Assembly (NCBI RefSeq): GCF_900104255.1
Contig: NZ_FNKZ01000002.1
Location: 930,001 to 994,000, forward strand
DNA length: 64,000 nucleotides
Source of the DNA: Pseudoxanthomonas sp. CF385
GTDB lineage: Bacteria; Pseudomonadota; Gammaproteobacteria; Xanthomonadales; Xanthomonadaceae
Direction: 5' to 3'
In this document: positions 8,216 to 16,751 of the stretch, one piece after another
Position numbering within the stretch: the stretch's first letter is position 1
Layout: every line of letters begins with the position of its first letter
The notes under the pieces: generated by a model
What the model was told of the DNA's origin: nothing
Databases searched by the model: none
What the model saw: the letters and a program-made list of their open reading frames with translations, nothing else
Made by a program: the position numbers and the translations under genes

Positions 8216-8602
8216 ATGAACACCATCCAGATCCCCGTCTCCATCGGCGAACTCGCCGACAAGCTGTCCATCCTCGAGATCAAGGCCGAGCGCATCGACG
8301 ACGCCGGCAAGCGCGGGCACGTGCAGGTGGAGAAGGAAGGCCTGCAGGCGCTGTGGGCACCGCTGGCGGGGCAACAGGCCGAACTCGCTGCGCTGATGGG
8401 CGAACTGCGTGCGATCAACGAACGCATGTGGGACGTGCAGGACGCGCTCCGCGCGAAGGAAGCCGCGCAGGCCTTCGACGCGGAGTTCATCGCGCTGGCG
8501 CGCTCCGTCGCCCGTCACAACGGCGACCGCATCCAGGTGAAGAACACGATCAACCGCCTGGCCGGCTCGCGCTTCATCGAAGAGAAGCAGTACCAGGCCT
8601 GA
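8216..8602 (+). CDS. DUF6165 family protein
   Basis: Cytoplasmic helical protein of 128 residues. Its opening IQIPVSIGELADKLSILEIKAERI and the following long helices are characteristic of the DUF6165 family, which elsewhere is often found among polysaccharide or glycosyltransferase genes. No such genes are adjacent here. A heptad-like pattern (LQALWAPLAGQQAELAALMG) suggests a helical hairpin. The start codon directly follows a TAGAAT box with no ribosome-binding site, so translation is probably leaderless. Biochemical function is unknown. Confidence 0.82.
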   Translation: MNTIQIPVSIGELADKLSILEIKAERIDDAGKRGHVQVEKEGLQALWAPLAGQQAELAALMGELRAINERMWDVQDALRAKEAAQAFDAEFIALARSVARHNGDRIQVKNTINRLAGSRFIEEKQYQA

Positions 8603-8608
8603 AGCCGC

Positions 8609-8809
8609 CTACGCGGCGCCGTGGCGCTCGCGGATCACGTCCAGGCGTTCGCGGTAATACAGCGCGTCGGCGGCGTTTTTCGGCGGATGATCCGCCAGCC
8701 AGTCGAGCGCCTCGCGCAGGATCGACGCCTTGTCGGCCTCGGGCGCTTCCAGCGCGGTATCCACGCGGTCCAGCTGCAGGATGACCTCGTCGCGCGTGCT
8801 CTGGGACAT
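8609..8809 (-). CDS. small helical hypothetical protein
   Basis: Soluble protein of 66 residues, acidic and predicted all-helical (DEVILQLDRVDTALEA; DKASILREALDWLADHP; DALYYRERLDVIRERHG). The composition and third-position GC are like the neighbouring real genes. It is convergent with the DUF6165 gene with only 6 bp between stops. No family is recognised. A role as a small regulatory or chaperone-like protein would be a guess. Confidence 0.6.
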   Translation of the reverse strand: MSQSTRDEVILQLDRVDTALEAPEADKASILREALDWLADHPPKNAADALYYRERLDVIRERHGAA

Positions 8810-8892
8810 GGCGGGTGCTCCGGTGACAGGGGGCCCCAGCCTAGCCAGACGGGTGTGTGCGCCGCGTCAGCGGCGCACGCGGATCGCAGGCC

Positions 8893-10347
8893 TCAGGGCA
8901 CCGCCGGCATCGCGGCGACGCGGACGCGCACGTCCTCCAGCATCGCGTCGAGCGCGGCGCGGTCGTGCACCCTGCCCTGCAGGATCACCGTATCGATCGC
9001 GCGCACGGCCCGGACGTCCGTCAGCGGATCGGCGCGCAACAGCACGACATCCGCCGCCTTGCCGGGCGCCAGCGTGCCATGCGTATCGCCGTGGCCGAGG
9101 AAGCGCGCGCCATTAAGGGTGGCCGCCTGCAGCGCCTGCAGCGGCGTCAGGCCGTAACGCACGAACAGGTCGAGCTCGTCGTGCAGGCCGACGCCCGGGT
9201 AGTTGAACGAGTTGAGGAAGCCCGCGTCGGTGCCGGCCAGGATTCTCACGCCGGCCGCCTGCAGCAGCGGCAGGATGGCCGCCTGGCGTTCGAAGCGCGC
9301 ATGCCGGCGCGCGATCGCCTCCGCGTCGTCCTTGGCCGCACGCCCGACGCGCCAGGCGTAGGTCGCCTGCAGGCCGGGGCCGATGTACCGCAGGTAGTCG
9401 TCGCCGGCGTGGTCGTCTTCGTCCAGGTACGCGACCACGCGGCTGCCGTTGAGTGTCGGCGTGACCGCCGTGCCGTTGGCCGCGAGCCGGCGGTAGGCCG
9501 CGCGCGCCGTGTCGTCGGTGAACGTGGCTTCCGCACCTTCCCACACGGCACGCGTATCCAGCGTACCCGCGGCGAACGCCCGGCTCAGCGCCGCTTCGTC
9601 CGGCGCACCGGCCTTGTAGGCGTACGCGATGTGCTCGATCGAACCGAGGCCGGCCGCGCTCGCGTCCGCCACCGACACCGCCATCGGGATGTGCGCGGAA
9701 CTGACCAGCCCGCGGTCGCGCACCTTCTGCAGCGCGGCCATGAACAGCGCCGGGCTCAACGTGTTGTCGGTGATCTTGATGAAGTCCACCTTCCGCGCGA
9801 CCAGGCCTTCCAGCGCGGCGTCCAGTTCGGCTTCGTTCTCCACTTCCAGGTCGCCCGGCCAGATCGAATCCTTGCCCTCGATCTTCGGCCCCGAGGTGAA
9901 GATGCGCGGGCCCAGCTCGCGACCCTCAGCCACCGCGTCGCGCCACGCCAGCACGCTGTCGCTCAGGTCGCCGGCGGCATCGCGGACCCCGGTGATGCCA
10001 TGCGCCACGTAGAGCGGCAGCAGCGCCCGGTTCTCCTCGATCAGCGCCGTTCCACCCCCGAAGTGCACGTGCATGTCCCACAGGCCGGGGATGGCGAACC
10101 GCCCGCTGCCGTCGACCGTGGTGGCCGCCTTCCGGGCGCGCGGTGCGCCGGTGGCGACGATCGCGACGATGCGCCCGCCATCGATCACCAGATCGCGATG
10201 CGGAAGACGCGTGCCGTCGACGACGTCGATCACGGTGACGTCGCGCACCACGACATCGACGGTGCCGTCGCCCGCGCGCGCAGTGAACACCGGCGCCAGG
10301 CACGACAGCACGAGGGACAGCACGGCGACCCCGCGCAGGCGGCTCAT
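8893..10347 (-). CDS. exported amidohydrolase family protein
   Basis: Metal-dependent hydrolase of 484 residues in the amidohydrolase superfamily, subgroup near imidazolonepropionase/prolidase-like enzymes. A signal peptide (LRGVAVLSLVLSCLAPVFTARAG) predicts periplasmic location. Metal ligands are visible: His93 and His95 in GLWDMHVHF, a later His in SSAHIPM, another in SIEHIAYA, and the Asp in LAGTDAGF. The composite beta-sandwich strands flank the barrel (DVVVRDVTVIDV at the start, KAADVVLLRADPL at the end). It overlaps the ankyrin gene upstream by 4 bp (ATGA), so the two are translationally coupled. Natural substrates may be peptides or lactones; not decidable. Confidence 0.88.
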   Translation of the reverse strand: MSRLRGVAVLSLVLSCLAPVFTARAGDGTVDVVVRDVTVIDVVDGTRLPHRDLVIDGGRIVAIVATGAPRARKAATTVDGSGRFAIPGLWDMHVHFGGGTALIEENRALLPLYVAHGITGVRDAAGDLSDSVLAWRDAVAEGRELGPRIFTSGPKIEGKDSIWPGDLEVENEAELDAALEGLVARKVDFIKITDNTLSPALFMAALQKVRDRGLVSSAHIPMAVSVADASAAGLGSIEHIAYAYKAGAPDEAALSRAFAAGTLDTRAVWEGAEATFTDDTARAAYRRLAANGTAVTPTLNGSRVVAYLDEDDHAGDDYLRYIGPGLQATYAWRVGRAAKDDAEAIARRHARFERQAAILPLLQAAGVRILAGTDAGFLNSFNYPGVGLHDELDLFVRYGLTPLQALQAATLNGARFLGHGDTHGTLAPGKAADVVLLRADPLTDVRAVRAIDTVILQGRVHDRAALDAMLEDVRVRVAAMPAVP

Positions 10348-10982
10348 CGCGCCGCCTCCAGCACCTCGGCCAGGCGCATGTGTCCCAGGCGCTGCGCATG
10401 CTCCCGCGCGGTCACGCCCTCGCGATCCCCCAGCGCAGGATCGGCACCCGCCGCCAGCAGCACGCGCACGATCTGCACATGGCGCTCACCCCCGTCGCCG
10501 AGGATCACCGCCTCCAGCAATGCGGTCCATCCCAACCGGTTGACGTGGTCCACGTCCACGCCCGCCTCCACCAGCATGCGCACCGCCTCCACGTGCCCGC
10601 GTTCGGCCGCGGGAATCAGCGCGGTGCCGCCGTAGCGGTTGGTGCTGCGCAGGTCGGCGCCATGGTCCAACGCCAGGCGCAGGATGCCGAGCTGCCCGCG
10701 CGCGCCGGCATAGAGATAGGGGCTGTCGTCGATGGCGTCCTTTGCGTTGACGTCGGCGCCCGCCTCCACCAGCCGCCGCGCCGTCGCGACCTGATTCGCA
10801 TGGGTGGCGGACATCAGCGCGGTCCGCCCGCGCCAGTCGCGCTGCTCGATGTCGGCGCCATCGCGCAGGAGGCGCTCCACGGTGTGCAGGTTGCCCGCTT
10901 CGGCCGCCTCGACCAGCACGTGCTCCTTCGTCAGCGCGAAGGCCATCGCCGCCGCCGCGGCGGCACCCGTCATCATCGTCAT
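10344..10982 (-). CDS. ankyrin repeat protein
   Basis: Protein of 212 residues with five consecutive ankyrin repeats from about residue 25 to the end, for example DIEQRDWRGRTALMSATHAN, DVNAKDAIDDSPYLYAGARG, LRSTNRYGGTALIPAAERG and VDHVNRLGWTALLEAVILG. Ankyrin repeats are protein-binding scaffolds. The N terminus (MTMMTGAAAAAAMAFALTKEH) is hydrophobic enough to be a weak signal peptide, which would place it in the periplasm with its partner. The start at 10982 has AGGAG seven bases upstream; an ATG at 11000 is the alternative. Its last codons overlap the amidohydrolase start, which suggests a stoichiometric or inhibitory pair. Confidence 0.88.
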   Translation of the reverse strand: MTMMTGAAAAAAMAFALTKEHVLVEAAEAGNLHTVERLLRDGADIEQRDWRGRTALMSATHANQVATARRLVEAGADVNAKDAIDDSPYLYAGARGQLGILRLALDHGADLRSTNRYGGTALIPAAERGHVEAVRMLVEAGVDVDHVNRLGWTALLEAVILGDGGERHVQIVRVLLAAGADPALGDREGVTAREHAQRLGHMRLAEVLEAAR

Positions 10983-11064
10983 CACCCGGCTCCTGGACAT
11001 CCACGTAGCGCATTCGCCGGCGGAACCGGCCATGCCTGCAGACTAGCGGCGGGCCGGGGTATCG

Positions 11065-11070
11065 TAAAAT
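11065..11070 (+). promoter_or_regulatory. candidate promoter -10 and AT-rich operator of the LysR gene
   Basis: TAAAAT begins an 18-bp AT-rich patch (11062-11082) in a very GC-rich setting, between the divergent ankyrin and LysR genes. LysR proteins normally bind such divergent intergenic regions, so it may control both directions. No -35 match is clear. Confidence 0.45.
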
Positions 11071-11103
11071 TAAATAATCCCATGGCGGCCAGTGGAATAC
11101 ACG

Positions 11104-11976
11104 ATGACCATGTACGATCCGGTGCTGCTTCGCAGTTTCGTCGCCGTCATCGAGCAGGGCGGCTTCACGCGCGCATCGCAGGCCCTGCACCTCACCCAAT
11201 CCACGGTCAGCCAGCACCTGCGCCGGCTGGAAGACGATGTCGGCCATCCGCTCGTGGACCGCAGCGGCACGCCGCCCACCACCACCGAAGCCGGCGAGCG
11301 CCTGCTCGGCTATGCGCGACGCCTGCTCGCCCTGGGCGACGAGGCGCGCGCGGCGATGGACGGCACGCCGGCGCAGGAGACCGTACGCCTCGGCGTGCCG
11401 GAGGATTTCGGTGGACGCCTGCTCACGCCGGTGCTCGCCGACTTCGCGCGACGCCGGGGCACCGGCCTGCGCCTGGAAGTGACGACGGGGCTGGGCCCGC
11501 AGTTGCTGGCGGGCTACGAACGCGGCGAGTACGACCTCGTGCTGGCGAAGCAGCGCCATGCGCGCGCGGTGCAGGCCTGGCGCGAACCGCTGGTGTGGCT
11601 GGACAGCCGGCGCCATCCCTGCCTGTCGCGCGCCTCGGTGCCGGTAGCGGCATTTCCGGAGGGCGGACTCTATCGCGAGGAACTGTTCGGCTGGCTGGAT
11701 GCGCAGCGCCGCCGGTGGCATGTCGCGTACGTCAGTCCGCAACTGGCGAGCCTGCAGGCCGCGGTCGCCGACGGATTGGGCGTCAGCCTGCTTCCGCGAC
11801 GCGCCGCGTTGCCCGCGCATCGCATCCTCGGCGCGCGCGATGGCGCTCCGGAACCTCCCCGCATCTGGCTCGCCCTGCATCATCCCGCAGGCGCATCACC
11901 GGCGACGCTGGCGTTGGCCGAACGGCTGGCGCAGCACTGCACGAAACTCGCGCAGGCCGCCTCGGCGGCCGCGTGA
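11104..11976 (+). CDS. LysR-type transcriptional regulator
   Basis: DNA-binding regulator of 290 residues. The N-terminal winged helix-turn-helix is complete (LLRSFVAVIEQGGFTRASQA, LTQSTVSQHLRRLEDDVG), followed by the linker helix and a periplasmic-binding-like effector domain from about residue 90 (TVRLGVPEDFGGRLLTPVL to SLQAAVADGLGVSLLPRRA). It is transcribed away from the ankyrin/amidohydrolase pair, which makes these genes its likely targets by the usual divergent arrangement. The effector is unknown. The ATG at 11104 is preferred over 11092 because GTGGA lies at correct spacing. Confidence 0.92.
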   Translation: MTMYDPVLLRSFVAVIEQGGFTRASQALHLTQSTVSQHLRRLEDDVGHPLVDRSGTPPTTTEAGERLLGYARRLLALGDEARAAMDGTPAQETVRLGVPEDFGGRLLTPVLADFARRRGTGLRLEVTTGLGPQLLAGYERGEYDLVLAKQRHARAVQAWREPLVWLDSRRHPCLSRASVPVAAFPEGGLYREELFGWLDAQRRRWHVAYVSPQLASLQAAVADGLGVSLLPRRAALPAHRILGARDGAPEPPRIWLALHHPAGASPATLALAERLAQHCTKLAQAASAAA

Positions 11977-11998
11977 TGCGGACGCGTCCACGGCGGCG

Positions 11999-12394
11999 CT
12001 AGGGCGCCCGCGCATCGTCGCCGGCTGGCGCGACGATGCCGCTCAGCAATTCGATGATCGTCACGGCGACCTGCTTCTTCGCCCGCGACAGGCGACCGAG
12101 CGCGAGCAGGCCGCGGCTCTCCAGCGCGTCCTGGGCGAAATCCTTCAGCACCACCGCTTCGCCTGACGCATCGTGATCCAGGCGCAACGGACCGCGTCCG
12201 GTGGCCAGCCATTCGAAGGCGACGCCGGTTTCCACGGCGATCCGGATCAGGTGGGCCACGTTCGGCGTCGTGCCGTGCGCGCTTTCCCACTGGCTGACGG
12301 CACTGCGCTTCACGTCCAGGCGCCGGGCGAGTTCGGACTGGGTGATCCGCGCGATGGCGCGCGCACGGCGGATCCGCAAGGGCAAGGTCACCAT
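11999..12394 (-). CDS. XRE-family helix-turn-helix regulator
   Basis: Protein of 131 residues with a Cro/CI-type helix-turn-helix at about residues 5-60 (RIRRARAIARITQSELARRL, VKRSAVSQWESAHGTTPNVAHL). The C-terminal half (DHDASGEAVVLKDFAQDALESRG, then RLSRAKKQVAVTIIELLSGI) has no peptidase signature and probably mediates dimerisation. The layout is like small phage-repressor-derived regulators found in xanthomonads. A short inverted repeat 26 bp upstream could be its own operator. It is convergent with the LysR gene. Confidence 0.88.
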   Translation of the reverse strand: MVTLPLRIRRARAIARITQSELARRLDVKRSAVSQWESAHGTTPNVAHLIRIAVETGVAFEWLATGRGPLRLDHDASGEAVVLKDFAQDALESRGLLALGRLSRAKKQVAVTIIELLSGIVAPAGDDARAP

Positions 12395-12419
12395 CGCTCA
12401 CCTCCCTGTCGACGACTGT

Positions 12420-12434
12420 GCCAGTGGCGCTGGC
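12420..12434. promoter_or_regulatory. short inverted repeat upstream of the XRE gene
   Basis: GCCAG-N5-CTGGC lies 26 bp before the XRE regulator start. Its size and place fit an autoregulatory operator, but short GC palindromes are common at this base composition. Confidence 0.3.
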
Positions 12435-12652
12435 CTGCAAGCCACGCTAATCCAATCCTGCGAAGCCGGGCTTACCGTCCGTCGCCGCGCCGGCTGTCGT
12501 CGGCACCCACGCATGTGCGCGACGCGGGAGCGAGCGCGTCTGGACACCGCGCAGCGCGCCGCCGCCGACAGGCGGCGCTTCCCGCTAGCCGGTCCGCCAT
12601 GCGCGGCGCGTCATTCCGGATGGGCACATCCCGCCCGACATCGGAGGTCGCC

Positions 12653-12991
12653 ATGATCATCGCCTGGCGCTACATCTGCATCTTCCGCCATCCCATCACC
12701 AAGATCTGCCTGAAATGGATCCGCATCCCCATCATCGTCTGGGTGGAGCCCTTCTTCGAGTTCCCGCCGCGTCGCGAACCGCCGTGGTTCGGCGGCGAAG
12801 GCATCCGTCCGGAACTCGCACGCGACCTGCAGATCCTGGCCACGATCGACGCGCTCGCGCAGACCCTGTCCGAAGGCCGGCAGAAAGCGCTGCTGCAAAC
12901 GGTGCAGGCGCAGTTCGACGCCATCGAACTGCCGGACGGCCTGTCCATCACCTCGGACCGCGACCTGCCGGGCGATGCCACGAAGGCGTGA
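12653..12991 (+). CDS. hypothetical protein with N-terminal hydrophobic segment
   Basis: Protein of 112 residues. The first 35 residues (IIAWRYICIFRHPITKICLKWIRIPIIVWVEPFF) are hydrophobic and basic and may lie on or in the membrane. The rest is soluble and helical (ELARDLQILATIDALAQTLSEGRQKALLQTVQAQFDAI). The start is chosen at 12653 because of GGAGG seven bases upstream and because earlier in-frame sequence is arginine-rich non-gene translation. The 258-bp gap before it, apart from the XRE-side inverted repeat, shows nothing recognisable. No family is recognised. Confidence 0.6.
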   Translation: MIIAWRYICIFRHPITKICLKWIRIPIIVWVEPFFEFPPRREPPWFGGEGIRPELARDLQILATIDALAQTLSEGRQKALLQTVQAQFDAIELPDGLSITSDRDLPGDATKA

Positions 12992-13187
12992 GCCGCGGCG
13001 TTGGTGTCACGGCCGCCAGGGACGGCGGCCGCGATGGACGAACGTCCGTCAGCTACACGCATTACCTCGCGCGCGCCTGTCCGACGCGTCCGTCGCGCGG
13101 CGTTGTCGGTACGGACACCGCGCTGCAGGGGTGCCCCACTCCACGAACGACGACGTCCACCGCAACCACCCACGACAGGAGCACGCC

Positions 13188-14243
13188 ATGCCGTACTACG
13201 CCGGGTTGAAGGATGCCAGGTACAAGCCCGCCGACCGCAAGCGCATCGTCCAGGGCCTGCAGCGTCTCCGGGACGGGTTCGCCGAACAGGGCATCCCCAC
13301 GCGCAGCGCGACGGATACCCTGCTGCTCGCCACCTGGAACATCCGCGAGTTCGACAGCGGCAAGTACGGCCCGCGCAGCGCGGACGCCTATTACTTCATC
13401 GCCGAGATCCTGCAACGCTTCGACCTGATCGCCCTACAGGAGATCAAGACCAGCCTGTACGGCCTGCAGACGGTGCGCCGCCTGCTCGGCAGCTCGTGGG
13501 ACTACGTGGTCACCGACGTGTCGCTGGGTACGTCCGGCAACGCCGAACGCATGGCGTTCCTGTACGACACGCGCAAGGTGACGTTCTCCGGCCTCGCCGC
13601 CGAAGTCGTGCTTCCTTCTTCGAAGAAGGCCACGCCGGTCGTGCAGTTCGCGCGCAGCCCCTACCTGTGCGGCTTCAAGGCCGGCTGGTCGCAGATCAAC
13701 CTCTGTACCGTGCACATCTACTATGGCAAGGGCGTGGCGGTCGATCCGCAACGGTTGGCGGAGATCAAGCACCTCGCCAACACGCTGAAGAAGCACGCCA
13801 TCGACATGCAGAGCGGGCCGGTCCATTCGCCGGACGGCGACGACGAGTTCCGCGAGAACCTGATCGCGCTCGGCGACTTCAACATCTTCAACCGCGACGA
13901 CGTGACGTTCGAGGCGCTGACCTCGGCCGGTTTCAGGATTCCCGACGGCCTGCAGGAAATCCCCGGTTCGAACGTCAAGCACGACAAGCACTACGACCAG
14001 ATCGCCTACCTGAAGGACCTCAACCGCATGACGGCGACGGGCAAGGCCGGGGTGTTCGACTTCTTCGACTACGTCTACCGCCTGGAACAGGATGAAGCCC
14101 TGTACGCGGCGCTGTTCGGTGCGACGAAGGCGAAGACGTTCCGCGACTGGCGCACCTACCAGATGTCGGACCACCTGCCGATGTGGTGCGAGTTCCGCAT
14201 CGACCAGTCCGACGAATACCTGCAGCAACTGCTGGACGGCTGA
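13188..14243 (+). CDS. endonuclease/exonuclease/phosphatase (EEP) family protein
   Basis: Metal-dependent phosphodiesterase fold of 351 residues. Family motifs appear in order: TLLLATWNIREFDSGKYG, LIALQEIKTSLYG (metal Glu), VHIYYGKGV, ALGDFNIFNRDD (Asp/Asn), and the terminal MSDHLPMWCEF (Asp-His). The family includes DNase I, exonuclease III, sphingomyelinases and inositol phosphatases. There is no signal peptide, so it is probably cytoplasmic. The start follows an AGGAG site. The 196 bp upstream shows no clear promoter or repeat. Substrate, nucleic acid or phospholipid, cannot be decided from sequence. Confidence 0.88.
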   Translation: MPYYAGLKDARYKPADRKRIVQGLQRLRDGFAEQGIPTRSATDTLLLATWNIREFDSGKYGPRSADAYYFIAEILQRFDLIALQEIKTSLYGLQTVRRLLGSSWDYVVTDVSLGTSGNAERMAFLYDTRKVTFSGLAAEVVLPSSKKATPVVQFARSPYLCGFKAGWSQINLCTVHIYYGKGVAVDPQRLAEIKHLANTLKKHAIDMQSGPVHSPDGDDEFRENLIALGDFNIFNRDDVTFEALTSAGFRIPDGLQEIPGSNVKHDKHYDQIAYLKDLNRMTATGKAGVFDFFDYVYRLEQDEALYAALFGATKAKTFRDWRTYQMSDHLPMWCEFRIDQSDEYLQQLLDG

Positions 14244-14259
14244 CCCTGGCGGGATACGT

Positions 14260-15408
14260 TTACTCCCCGAACACCACCACGCTGTTCCCTGCCGGCCATT
14301 CGTTGCGGCGGGTCTCCCCGCCGTCGCTGCGCGGTGTCCACGGCACCCGGCCTACGTCGCCGATGCGCGCGTAGCGGCCCTGCGAACGGAAGCGGTCGAT
14401 CGCGAACGGCAGGCCTTCGCTGGCCAGCGCGCTGGCGCCGTCGGACAGGTGCATGTGCAGCTGCGGGTCCGATGCGCTGCCGCTGAAGCCGACCTCGGCG
14501 AGCTTCTCGCCCCGGCGTACGCGCTGGCCGGGCACGACGCGCGCGCTACCGGGGCGCAGATGGCCGTAGTGAACGAAGCGTCCGTCGCCGAGGTCGAGCA
14601 CGACGGTGTTGCCGGCGCCGGTGTCGAGCGCGTGGTCCGTGCGTTCGTCCAGGCGGCGTCGTTCGGGCAGGTCGTTGCGCACGCCCGCGACAGTGGCGTC
14701 GGCGACGGCGAGCACGTCCTTGCCGTGGCTGTAGGCATCGGCGGCGAGGCCGTCGTCGCGGCCGGATTTGCGCCCCCGCGCATCCAGCTTCACCCAGTCG
14801 ATGGCGAAGCGGCCCGGCGTGCGCGCCTGGCCGTCGAGCGCATAGACGACGCGCCGGTGGCCGCGTTCCCAGGCGGGATCGTGGATCGCGATCCACGGGC
14901 CGCCGCGCAACGGCGGACCCAGCGTCACCGCGTTCGCGCGTGCGACCGGCACCGCGGGACCGTCGACGTGGAACACGCCCTCGCCTTCCGCGGCGCGGTA
15001 CCCGACACGATGCGTCAGCGCGACCGGTGTCGCCCTGCCGGCGGGCAGTACCAGTTCGAAGAAGACGATGCCCCGCCGTCCCGGCGCGATCGCGGCGCCC
15101 GCCTCCGCTTTCCCTTGCAGGCCGGAGCGATCGAGCTGCCTGTCCAGCGTTTCGCCTTCGAAGGTGGCGAGCGTCTCACCGGTCGTGGCGTCGCGCACGT
15201 CGACGCGCACCGGATCGAGCGGGCGCCGCGCGAAGTTGCTCAGGTGCAGCTCGTAGACCAGCCGCGTCTGCCCCTCGATGACCACCGGCGTCGGCGGCAG
15301 CGGCACGTCGAGGTCGAAGGATTCCTGCATGGATTGCGCGTGCGCGGCGAGTGCCCAGAGACCGCAGACCAGGCCGCACAGGAAACGCCGGCGGATACAC
15401 ATCGTCAT
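14260..15408 (-). CDS. M23-family (LytM/lysostaphin-type) metallopeptidase
   Basis: Exported protein of 382 residues. A signal peptide (RRFLCGLVCGLWALAAHAQ) precedes a beta-sandwich N-terminal half, then an M23 domain in the last 160 residues. Zinc motifs are present: HGKD (the HxxxD motif) in DAYSHGKDVLAVA, and HMH (the HxH motif) in PQLHMHLSDG, with the intervening NTVVLDLGDGRFVHYGHL and VVPGQRVRRGEKLAEVG typical of the fold. M23 enzymes cut peptidoglycan cross-links or act as activators of amidases; since all ligands are present this one may be active. Start could also be ATG at 15402. Confidence 0.88.
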   Translation of the reverse strand: MTMCIRRRFLCGLVCGLWALAAHAQSMQESFDLDVPLPPTPVVIEGQTRLVYELHLSNFARRPLDPVRVDVRDATTGETLATFEGETLDRQLDRSGLQGKAEAGAAIAPGRRGIVFFELVLPAGRATPVALTHRVGYRAAEGEGVFHVDGPAVPVARANAVTLGPPLRGGPWIAIHDPAWERGHRRVVYALDGQARTPGRFAIDWVKLDARGRKSGRDDGLAADAYSHGKDVLAVADATVAGVRNDLPERRRLDERTDHALDTGAGNTVVLDLGDGRFVHYGHLRPGSARVVPGQRVRRGEKLAEVGFSGSASDPQLHMHLSDGASALASEGLPFAIDRFRSQGRYARIGDVGRVPWTPRSDGGETRRNEWPAGNSVVVFGE

Positions 15409-15507
15409 GAGCGTCCAGGATCGGGGCGGCAACGGCCATCCTAAACATGGCATCGCACGGCGCCCGATCCGTCCGGCGCGGGTTTCCCACGCTCCGGCGT
15501 ATCCGGC

Positions 15508-16146
15508 TCAGTGCCGGTGCAGATGGTACGGGATGGCGGAGCAACGCCAGTAGGGAACCAGCTGCGCGCGCATGCCCTTGAACGAGGCGATGTCGAAATG
15601 GAACGAGCCGAAGGACGACGTGGGCGTATGGCGCATACGCACCTCCATTTCGCGTGCGTTCTCCATCGCCGCCAGCAGGTCCCCGTCGCTGAACCAGACC
15701 TCCCAGTTGGCGGCGATGTCGCGGGTGCGGTCCGGCGCACCGATCACCCGCATGCCCGCGGGAAAGCGCTTGCCGTCCAGCAGCACGTCCGCCTCGTCCG
15801 CATCCCAGCCGCGCGGCGGCACGCCGTCCTTCCGCACGAAGCGGACCTGCAGGCTGGCGGTCATCAGGTCGGGCAGTTCGCGGCTGGCCGGCTGGGCGGT
15901 CGCATGGGACTCGTCGCCGGCTTTGTGGCTGAAGGCGATGCCGAGGGTGACGGTCTCGTAGCGGGAAGCGTTCTTCGCAAAGATGCGGTAGCGCGCCGTG
16001 CCGACGATGACGCCGCCCAGCGGACTGTCGTGCCAGCCGCTCACTTCCGTGTCGGGCAACACCGGCGTCATGCACGACGCCTGCGCCCACGCCGTTGCCG
16101 GAAACAGCGCCATCCACAAGGCGCATCGCCCCAAGTACTTCGTCAT
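15508..16146 (-). CDS. exported hypothetical protein
   Basis: Protein of 212 residues with a signal peptide (KYLGRCALWMALFPATAWAQ) cleaved after AQA near residue 21. The mature part is beta-rich, with an early Cys (ASCMTPVLPD) and a late Cys (YWRCSAIPYHLHRH) that could pair. The final YHLHRH is histidine-rich. No family is recognised. The ATG at 16146 is preferred because AGGGG lies nine bases upstream; an ATG at 16155 overlaps that site. It shares strand with the M23 gene 100 bp downstream. Confidence 0.65.
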   Translation of the reverse strand: MTKYLGRCALWMALFPATAWAQASCMTPVLPDTEVSGWHDSPLGGVIVGTARYRIFAKNASRYETVTLGIAFSHKAGDESHATAQPASRELPDLMTASLQVRFVRKDGVPPRGWDADEADVLLDGKRFPAGMRVIGAPDRTRDIAANWEVWFSDGDLLAAMENAREMEVRMRHTPTSSFGSFHFDIASFKGMRAQLVPYWRCSAIPYHLHRH

Positions 16147-16313
16147 CGATGTCATCCCCTGTGCATGGGCGCCCTCCCCAGGGCGCGTCGCCGTACTACA
16201 CCATGCTTTCGTGTTGCGCGGCTACCGTGCGCAGGACCGCACGGTCGGCCTTCCTGCGGCGGCATCGCGGCGGATGCGCTTACACTGCATGCGAATCCCG
16301 CCGCGGAGGCCGC

Positions 16314-16748
16314 ATGACCCGATCTTCCCTCTCCCTGGCGGCGGTCCTCCTCCTGGTCACCGCCTGCACCCCGTCATCGGCGGCGCGGAACGGTTCCGCC
16401 TCTCCGGAGCAGACGCTCGCGCTGGCGTTGCAGCAGGAGACCGTCATGGACGGCGTGTCCGTCCAGTTCGTGGGCTACCGCGACCATCGCTGCCCCGCTG
16501 ACGTCACCTGCGTCTGGGCCGGTGAAGCGCATGCGTTCGTGTGGGTCGCCGGACCGGGCATCGAACCGCAGGTGGTCTCGCTGCCGTGGAGCGGCGGCGG
16601 TGGCGATACGCGGCCGCAGGATGTCCGCCGCGTGGGTCCGTACGCGCTCCGGTTGCGTTCGCTCGAGCCGCGTCCGCGCGCCGACGGCGCGACGACACCG
16701 GGCGACTATCGCGTCGTGCTGGTGATCGAACGCGCCGACGCCCCCTAG
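16314..16748 (+). CDS. lipoprotein of unknown function
   Basis: Lipoprotein of 144 residues. The signal sequence ends in the lipobox LLVTAC, making Cys18 the lipidated residue. The mature part has a beta-rich pattern with paired cysteines (DHRCPADVTCVWAGEAHAFVW) that occurs in many small Proteobacterial lipoproteins of unknown role. The start has GGAGG upstream. The next gene begins 4 bp after its stop, so both are likely co-transcribed. Confidence 0.75.
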   Translation: MTRSSLSLAAVLLLVTACTPSSAARNGSASPEQTLALALQQETVMDGVSVQFVGYRDHRCPADVTCVWAGEAHAFVWVAGPGIEPQVVSLPWSGGGGDTRPQDVRRVGPYALRLRSLEPRPRADGATTPGDYRVVLVIERADAP

Positions 16749-16751
16749 CGC

